Both the position numbers and the translations under genes were made by a program. A DNA stretch of 64,000 nt from assembly GCA_019096065.1 (NCBI GenBank), contig JAGUCH010000004.1, positions 7,378,001 to 7,442,000 of the forward strand, written 5' to 3'. Source of the DNA: Paracyclopina nana. Taxonomy: Eukaryota > Arthropoda > Copepoda > Cyclopoida > Cyclopettidae. Position 1 is the stretch's first letter. Every line of letters starts with the position of its first letter. Below the pieces are notes generated by a model. The model saw nothing but the letters and a program-made list of their open reading frames with translations. It had not been told where the DNA came from and did not search any database. Below, one piece after another: positions 59,801-64,000 of the stretch.

Positions 59801-62800
59801 TTAAAATACCTCTCGCAAAAGTGTTGACACAACTGCAACTCTCGCACAAGTGTCGTCGTTATTGATGGCGCCCAATTTTGCCCTTGGTGTCTTTTGCCCT
59901 TGGGGTCTTTCTCCCTTCGGGACATTTACCCTTAGGGACATTTGCCCTTGGTGACATTTGCCCTTGGGGACATTTGCCCTTGGGGACTTTTGTCCCTTAG
60001 GACTTATGCCCTTGAAGGCTTTTGGCTTTGGGGACTTGTGTCCTTGTGGACATTTTCATTTGGGGACAATTGCCCTTGGGGACCTTTGCTCTTTTATGAC
60101 TTTTTTGAAGTTCTGATAGTTTGCTTTTAACCTTTGATTAGTTAAATGAAAGATAAATCTGAATTTTGTCTGGTGTACGTGTACAAGGCCCTTTGATCAA
60201 CAGGACATAGTAAAAGCAACCATAAGAAGAGTTCCTATGGGCATCAGTCCCCTTGGGCAGTAGTCCCCACAGCCATAAGTCCCCAAAGCCAAAAGTCCTA
60301 AAGGGCAAATCTCTCAAAGTTTGCGGGGGCAAAAGTTTCCTAGGGCAGAAGTCTAAAGGGCTAAAGTCCCCAAGGGGAAATGTCCCCAAGGGCAAAAGTC
60401 CCCAAGGGCAAAAGTCTGAAGGGAAAAAGTCCCCAAGGGCAAAAGTCTGAAGGGAAAAAGTCCCTAGGGGCAAAAGTCTCCAAGGGCAAAAGTCCCCAAA
60501 GGCAAAAGTCCCTAAGGGCAAAAGTCCCCATGGGCAAGAGTCTCTAGGGTAAAAGTCCCCATGGGCAAAGGTCTCTAGAGCAAATATCCCGCATGCATAA
60601 GTTCCCATGGGCTAAAGTCTCATGGCAAATGACTCCATGGGCAAACGATCAAGGGCAAAAAGACCAAGGGCTAACAGCAAAGGGCAAAAGTCCTGAGATC
60701 ATTATTGTACGACTATTAATTGTCTACAAATTGTCTATACATGCCAACATGATCTGCTTAGATCTGCTGAGTCAGGCAAAGTGGCAATAGACTGCTGTGA
60801 GAAGGAAAGCAAATATCTTAATAATTTTTTTTTACCTCAGACTGCTCAAAGCTCAGCACTGGGCTTTCTTGTTTACTTAATTGGCTGCTGAAACATAGGA
60901 AACAAATTGCTGAGCCAGCAAAATTGCTTTAAAGCAATGAAAATTAGCTGAGTTGGATATGAAGTACATAGTGGCTCAGTTTAATATGCAGTTTCAGGAT
61001 ATGACCAGATTTTTTACCTCAGGCTGCTCAGGGCTCAGCACTGCACTGGAGGTAGCATGTTTACTTAAAAGACGCTGAGACAGGGGAAACTAATCAATGA
61101 GCTTGCAAAATGGCTATGAAACAATGAAAGTTAGCTAATCTTACGCCATTTCCAAAACAGTAAATTGTTTTCAAATCTGACAACTCAGCGCTGAGATATT
61201 GGCGTTACAATTTGAGCCTGGTCAGAGTTTGCGATGGTTTTTTCACCTGCCTAGTGCCAGAATACTGAGTTGGCTCTAAAGCACAAAGTGGCTCAGTTTT
61301 ATGTGTAGTTTCAGGATATGACCTGATTTTTCACCCCAGGCTGCTCAGAGCTCAGCACCGGAGCTGGCATGTTTACTTAATAGGCTGCTGAGACAGGGTA
61401 AGCTAATCACTGAGCTAGCAAAATGACTATGAATTAATGAAAGTTAGCTAGTCTCATGCCATTTCCAAAACAGTAAATTGTTTTCAAATCGGTCAACTCA
61501 GCGCTGAGATATTGGCGTTACAATTTGAGCCTGGTCAGAGTTTGCGATGGTTTTTTCACCTGCCTAGTGCCAGAATACTGAGTTGGCTCTGAAGCACAAA
61601 GTGGCTCAGTTTTATGTGTAGTTTCAGGATATGACCTGATTTTTTACCTCAGGCTGCTCAGAGCTCAGCACCGGAGCTGGCATGTTTACTTAATAGGCTG
61701 CTGAGACAGGGTAAGCTAATCACTGAGCTAGCAAAATGGCTATGAAGTAATGAAAGTTAGCTAGTCTCATGCCATTTCCAAAACAGTAAACTGTTTTCAA
61801 ATCAGACAACTCAGCGCTGAGAAATCTCAGTTACAATTTGAGTCTGGTCAGAGTTTGCGATGGTTTTTTCACCTGCCTAGTGCCAGAATACTGAGTTGGC
61901 TCTGAAGCACAAAGTGGCTCAGTTTTTCATGTAGTTTCAGGATATGACCTGATTTTTTACCTCAGGCTGCTCAGAGCTCAGCACCGCAGCTGGCATGTTT
62001 ACTTAATAGGCTGCTGAGACAGGGTAAGCTAATCACTGAGCTAGCAAAATGGCTATGAAGTAATGAAAGTTAGCTAGTCTCATGCCATTTCCAAAACAGT
62101 AAACTGTTTTCAAATCAGACAACTCAGCGCTGAGAAATCTCAGTTACAATTTGAGTCTGGTCAGAGTTTGCGATGGTTTTTTCACCTGCCTAGTGCCAGA
62201 ATACTGAGTTGGCTCTGAAGCACAAAGTGGCTTAGTTTTTCATGTAGTTTCAGGATATGACCTGATTTTTTATCTCAGGCTGCTCAGGGCTCAGCACCGG
62301 AGCTGGCATGTTTACTTTATAGACTGCTGAGACAGGGGAAACCAAAATAAACACGAAAATGGCAATTTTGAGGCATAATACTGGATTTTTTTGAAAAAGT
62401 TGATAAAATAACATTTGTAGAGCTCGGGCTGGGATTTCCAAAACTGTCTTTGGTTTTGCTTAAAACCAAAGGACAACTGAGATAAAGGCAACTTTCTTGT
62501 ACGCTGCATTTTGACAACTTTTTTGGGCTCAAATTAAATGGCATGTTGAGGCAGTTGCAATGGTGCCAATATTACATTTTATTAAGGTTCCTACAATGAG
62601 CTATGGCTAATTCAACAATTGGACCTCAATTACTGGGGCTGCTCCCTAATAAACACGAAAATGGCGATTTTGAGGCACTAGAATGGACTTTTTTGAAAAA
62701 GTTCATAAAATAACATTTGTAGAGCTCGGGCTGGGATTTCCAAAACTGTCTTTGGTTTTGCTCTAGGCCCAAGGACGACGGAGAAAATTGCAACTTTCTT

Positions 62801-63266
62801 ATGCGCCGCATTTTGACGACTTTTTTGGGCTCAAATTAAAGGGCGCGCTGCCCCGATCCCAAATATGCGCTTACATCGCGGAAAAGTTACGTAACGGCAA
62901 AGTTACCGCCATTTTAGTCCGTATGTATATGTGGTACTTTTTTCGCTCCGTGCTCGCACTCACGAGTCATCCCCTTTTAAACTTTTTATCTCCGTGGGGT
63001 GTATGGCTATTCATGCACATCATAGGTAGGTCAGAGGTTGAAAACACCCACAAATTTGAGATGTTAGGCTAAATCCCCAATTAGTAAGTCCTTACTTTGC
63101 CATCACTTTTCCATGAGATGAAGAAGCCACAGTCGTCAATTTTGAATTTACAATCAGGCTCATAGTCAAAGGTCTCCTTTTCCTCAACCCACCTGTCCCC
63201 AACAGCACCCTCTTGTAATTGGGGTGGCACAGGAATTTTCCAGTCCAATTCAATGAACTTGGTCAT
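44809..63266 (-). CDS. norpA: Phospholipase C-beta (norpA/PLCB4 type), exon 2 broken by a retrotransposon
   Basis: Gq-activated enzyme that cleaves PIP2 to IP3 and diacylglycerol; in arthropod eyes it is the phototransduction PLC. Sixteen exons. Exon 1 is 63266-63096; exon 2 is 56819-56668 continued at 49447-49402 after the insertion; then 49340-49261, 49206-49071, 49016-48916, 48856-48696, 48629-48322, 48263-48099, 48041-47348, 47287-47133, 46382-46178, 46119-45949, 45896-45716, 45657-45457, 45387-45300, 45036-44809. Ignoring the insertion this adds up to 1,080 aa, as expected for the family. Catalytic X domain: [31 protein letters not shown] domain: [27 protein letters not shown]-hand-like region, C2 domain and the long C-terminal coiled coil are present. 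The X-Y linker is Ala/Pro-rich. As assembled, translation would be lost after about residue 107, in the PH domain. Confidence 0.95.
49453..49738 (-). repeat. 3' LTR of the retrotransposon (286 bp)
   Basis: Same sequence as 56382-56667. On the plus strand it begins tggttggtcccgac and ends cgtgatataaca. Confidence 0.95.
49739..49748 (-). other. Polypurine tract of the retrotransposon
   Basis: On the reverse strand TTGGGGGAGG directly precedes the 3' LTR, the expected place for the plus-strand primer. Confidence 0.8.
49976..56158 (-). CDS. Gag-Pol polyprotein with a C-terminal membrane/coiled-coil extension
   Basis: A single uninterrupted ORF; the first ATG in frame is at 56158 (2,060 codons), with further open codons up to 56224. 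Approximate positions: coiled-coil Gag-like N-terminus; two CCHC knuckles ([14 protein letters not shown] and [14 protein letters not shown]) near residues 445-475; protease motif DTGA near 625; reverse transcriptase with the unusual active site LVDD near 920; RNase H with TTDAS near 1065; integrase zinc-binding H-H-C-C near 1310-1340 and a D,D-35-E core near 1370-1455. The remaining 500-odd residues have three hydrophobic segments (about 1650, 1790 and 2030), a Pro-rich stretch and a coiled coil. No frameshift separates gag from pol. The extension could be Env-like or another membrane protein; I cannot assign it. Confidence 0.9.
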   Translation of the reverse strand: MSQDSIKSAGEEEWHTANQNVFAALQRQVKALEEAKEEAEGPEDTLLAATNSDEDTFDTSVVRANLAMTEKEIPTDLQLAIGKLSEARGARALEDLTKQIHSLNGHKSWLSRYMNAGEKLCEALEKQKDISVSEAKELQKLKQKLVDQENSIMQILNNLPDETRVTQADKVKEMFERKDALDLKALAITGRYEKANPTAISASNAPASEDRKIVKPDANLKPKTLKTGATAIELQVFLRTWKTYVQESEIQKKSIDAQHTYSLVLFDANLSAKISAKLSAESPLFIQDENVGTPWILSMERIVVNEFQLAFPLSKRRLECFRHKSTNPSELHGTSWAAFELKCKAAEFESMDIETVMKYLYMSSLANKALRKELIKADNLAGGKATMDELKSAGNMYDVNTATEEGYENPTVKKAGPTAYRKKKAMGSNAGAEAAGSSQKKKHGGCFECGSKEHLRPNCPKAPTCQFCKKKGHGADKCFKKKGKGEGGEKKPNGNPKKAIKTFTVKLPLSFDFSSTLECKNAIACNEAIRIMKKSKDRYSLPFIFQSRIKRMEEDDGGAGVIKMAKTKSRKKKEMQQKISKAVSGLRPSCLPNATRVTSSRPTPKAKLLFCPEVGSAFSTYCLPDTGATITVVDEKVAAEMGMPIYPNPETVRSVDGTEVKTSRTCEIAISRGMKVVVVTNAVVASLGDDEEVIVDWQTLEILGVVGLNINSTAIAATTMDMTLESLKLKYTEVFADKLDKTRFMKGEPMKIHLVDGDIKPMRISSTNAIPVHLKAAADKCIKDLEDADIVKKLKPGEMTDWTSRGFFVIKSDGKSVRLVTDFVQLNKYVKRPTHPFTSAFHLLKSIPAKAQWFVVGDCAQGYHQIKLEEKSSYLTTFLLPQGRFRYVRAPMGLTSSSDEWCCRSDMIMTALNGKGVKLVDDVLIWGETEQEALHNLDVLLSNCKTYGVSLSPKKLHMGERVKFAGFMVSKNGVEPHDDNLKAIREYPRPANQSDVRSFLGLAQTLGSFLPDLAHMSASLRELTKAKVQFQWLPRHEEDFNQLKKILTGPLLVKHFDVNKTTVLTTDASRLYGIGYILTQYDPKDPDRSYLITCGSKVNSAAEKNYATIELELLGIVYGCEKSSHFLHGCPKFLVKTDHKPLLGIMNKDMAEITNSRLLRLRERLLPFNFDLVYLEGKLNFIADALSRHPINFSDDHPDAEETETLKNSKISVISALSVSAQEDPAFQEIHDAARADKEYQDLIEAIQEDLHHHKKKGVAIHALKLVPQNLWGQLSVQDGMVVIDGKRVFVPKEARPFILRTLHIAHPGQTKSLATARQFYYWSGMTKDTRQSVEECEMCQKYMASLPHDEEGENMVPTAPMQSIAMDLGHHEGADYLIVVDTFSGWPWIFKMVRYTSEEIIKKLTIIFATFGYPIVMRSDNAGCFISHEIIEFCKEHGIIATTSSPYHHESNGTEEASVKNMQRLVMKTKTLREMDVAVLEFRNLARADANSPAKMFLGRHLRTNLPILHEMTKLEMPEPRAKKKQLPKEIIPDFKVGEKVRMQNAVTKLWEDVVVILEVWHSSRSYVIKNDDGVIIVRNKRFLRKHNVQVADLDANASLWLVIEAPHSTPSIEKNCPPVNCTWSEVIMVPQGSSEEDKSAAEATGRDVTHWIFYGVAFCALMALLWIGLRFRKWRKKASARKRARDSLLIMHSQAANVQPPVYPQQAPAPYGCPGYASPYVTPFASTMSIAPTPHPMVYQPFPGVVQSLPNMAYGASPLGSSPTVSHPDSPPLQEEEQRRRNRLFAISYNNILSVFLCVAGMSEARGDRSPIDWDHPDWDPNAPVDERLIAPAPLDVAALNELDDVAKLKAELAKAKEEVYDAQYRITELEHNLAEANQEVRDLIWTKDVLRADLKHQYNGYRRMLDKIFDNIHKAMNSPGKKWKRTRIVPMTPLRVVVDAEGVRRISRPCYENAESAKHDGFSARAGKAYTRQGIMLEAELIGFGQLDKACKLDDGSEDEASVTRSEVIKILDLKRDELARDDRQKYGIFVAAMVAIGVGMFIWCTNGGEVALTTSP
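56182..56333 (-). repeat. Two-copy tandem repeat in the retrotransposon leader
   Basis: Two adjacent units of roughly 75-80 bp, both containing gatgctgccaagggtggcgga, ccactcac and ccttct-cggctgc, lie just upstream of and overlapping the 5' end of the open frame. They probably arose by tandem duplication of the leader. Confidence 0.75.
56364..56381 (-). other. tRNA primer-binding site of the retrotransposon
   Basis: Directly after the 5' LTR the reverse strand reads TGGCGTCAGTTCTCAGTC, starting with the TGG that pairs with a tRNA CCA end. I did not identify the tRNA species. Confidence 0.75.
56382..56667 (-). repeat. 5' LTR of the retrotransposon (286 bp)
   Basis: No difference from 49453-49738 was found in a base-by-base reading. 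Confidence 0.95.
57002..57151. mobile_element. 150-bp hairpin MITE in PLC-beta intron 1
   Basis: Starts caatactgtcctgatgac and ends gtcatcaggacagtattg; the two arms of about 50 bp are inverted copies with only a few mismatches. The loop contains a second hairpin (gatcac...gtggcgaagccac...gtgatc). There is no coding capacity. Confidence 0.8.
57724..57826. repeat. Nested palindromes in PLC-beta intron 1
   Basis: Two 34-bp near-perfect palindromes (15-bp arms ctggtgataacaaat around gaat) sit at 57738-57771 and 57779-57812. Both lie inside outer 14-bp inverted arms ctacttgaactact (57724-57737) and agtagttcaagtag (57813-57826), so the whole 103 bp is self-complementary. Confidence 0.85.
57835..57905 (+). 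repeat. tRNA-Glu-like relic
   Basis: Resembles tRNA-Glu(UUC): an anticodon loop CTTTCAC in a gaCCTTTCACCC context followed by a B-box-like GGTTTGATTCC. The acceptor stem and D-arm are not intact, so a pseudogene or SINE head is more likely than a working tRNA. It abuts the palindrome cluster. Confidence 0.5.
58126..62978. mobile_element. About 4.85-kb foldback-type element in PLC-beta intron 1
   Basis: The whole block is organised as a giant inverted repeat. The outer arm, aaaggggatgactcg... at 58126, returns inverted as cgagtcatccccttt ending at 62978. Module A (58261-58500) and module B (58560-58760), both with cccagcccgagctctacaaatg, return inverted at 62640-62870 and 62345-62560. Module C (tctcagcagtctattaagtaaac...) occurs about three times at 58764-59290 and about six times inverted at 60835-62345. 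The centre (59290-60690) holds short ttgcccttgggga arrays that switch orientation near 60180, plus a tgtcgacataaaaac array at 59620-59850. There is no transposase ORF. Its layout resembles Foldback-class elements. Confidence 0.75.
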
Positions 63267-63459
63267 GTTGCCTTGGCAGAAAGGTTCGCGGCAAATGGTG
63301 TAAAATGTGAAGAAGCCCCTAGAGCAGAGCTGGTCATTTGTAGGGCTTCAAAGAGTGGAAATTGGCTTAGAAGAATCATGTACTATTTTATTTTATCACT
63401 TGTCAGTTTGGTAATACTACATTGTCAGTAAATATGTACAGGTTATAATTTTAGCACAA

Positions 63460-63990
63460 TTAACTTCTTCTGGATCCGCTTGTGGATAAGTTGAGCGGTT
63501 GTGGAGCGGATTGGCCCAAATCCACGAGCGCACTCACAACGGACCAATTAACGGGTGACGCATTAATGCGTCGATGATTGCTAATTATCGGAACTGGAAT
63601 CTCGTTCTCATTCCACCGAATGGGCATGGCCAGGTTCTCGTCGTCATGCAACGCCACCTGATCCTGCCTCTTTTGCTCTTGCACGACAGTCTTGATCCAC
63701 CGCTTCTTCGGCTTCAGAGATTTGATGGGAGACTGTGGAATATTGCTTAGGTTGTCCACTGGTTCGGGTGGCAAGATGTTTTTGTCCTTTTTGGGTGTGA
63801 TGTCACCCAGCGTTCTTCTGGCTGATTTGGGCTGGACCAAATTGAGTCCACACGAAGCTGCTGGAGAGGCTGCTGTAATCTTGGTAGGGATGTGCGAAAT
63901 GTTCTCCTGCTCCAATTCGGAGGCCAATTCTCGTTTGATTCGGTTCCGCTTGCATAGCTCATGCGCCAGAATGTCAACAGAGCTTCGCAT
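63460..63990 (-). CDS. Unidentified protein, C-terminal or single-exon gene (may continue past the window)
   Basis: The last exon visible runs from the ATG at 63990, or from beyond the window edge because the frame is open, to a stop at 63460; 176 residues if the ATG is used. It is basic and rich in Ser/Pro, with SP/TP sites (ITPKKD, QSPIKS), an ARRTLGDITP segment and a C-terminal PQPLNLS that resembles a CtBP-binding PxDLS-type motif. The 193-bp gap to the PLC-beta start downstream is probably the PLC-beta leader. No family recognised. Confidence 0.6.
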   Translation of the reverse strand: MRSSVDILAHELCKRNRIKRELASELEQENISHIPTKITAASPAASCGLNLVQPKSARRTLGDITPKKDKNILPPEPVDNLSNIPQSPIKSLKPKKRWIKTVVQEQKRQDQVALHDDENLAMPIRWNENEIPVPIISNHRRINASPVNWSVVSALVDLGQSAPQPLNLSTSGSRRS

Positions 63991-64000
63991 GCCCAAATTG

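Noticed and set aside
44824-63266. The halves of PLC-beta on either side of the retrotransposon as two separate genes.
   Set aside because: The 5-bp target duplication and the exact frame continuity across the insertion show one split exon.

Overview
The window is nuclear DNA of an animal, most likely an arthropod. The coding genes are intron-rich with short introns (about 50-70 bp in many cases). The recognisable families are metazoan: GNMT, RBM22, RCHY1, ATG4, PPTC7, a MIEAP-domain protein, a CUB/S1 protease, a Ly6 protein, a PACT-domain centrosomal protein and PLC-beta. The GNMT promoter has a TATA box spaced correctly from an arthropod-type TCAGT initiator. The species cannot be named from the sequence; a crustacean or other non-model arthropod is an inference.

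Left part (1-19 kb): the 3' end of an unknown gene, GNMT, then RBM22 and a THAP/transposase-derived gene sharing a divergent promoter. Next is a very large reverse-strand gene (about 2,117 aa) built from 18 paired zinc-finger modules. It is followed by RCHY1 (Pirh2-like E3 ligase) converging on ATG4 (C/D type), and by PPTC7, a mitochondrial PP2C-type phosphatase whose large intron is mostly one inverted-repeat element.

Middle part (19-45 kb): a 2.3 kb non-coding stretch, a MIEAP-domain gene, a secreted CUB-serine protease, and a reverse-strand gene combining a 2A ribosome-skipping peptide with an L1-ORF1p-like RNA-binding protein spread over at least seven exons. Then come a compact pericentrin-like (PACT) gene riddled with MITE-like repeats, a Ly6/three-finger GPI protein, and an unrecognised gene carrying a 13-residue tandem repeat.

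Right part (45-64 kb): one PLC-beta gene (norpA/PLCB4 type) occupies 44.8-63.3 kb on the reverse strand. Its second exon is split by an intact 7,215-bp Ty3/gypsy-type LTR retrotransposon with two apparently identical 286-bp LTRs and a 5-bp target duplication. Its first intron holds a hairpin MITE, a palindrome cluster, a tRNA-Glu-like relic and a roughly 4.9-kb foldback element. The window ends in an unidentified reverse-strand gene.

Adjacent genes do not form an operon or pathway. The most notable signals are the 2A/ORF1p host-like gene, the internally duplicated zinc-finger giant, and the young retroelement that breaks PLC-beta. Exon boundaries were read by eye from GT/AG sites and frame continuity; no alignment was run.
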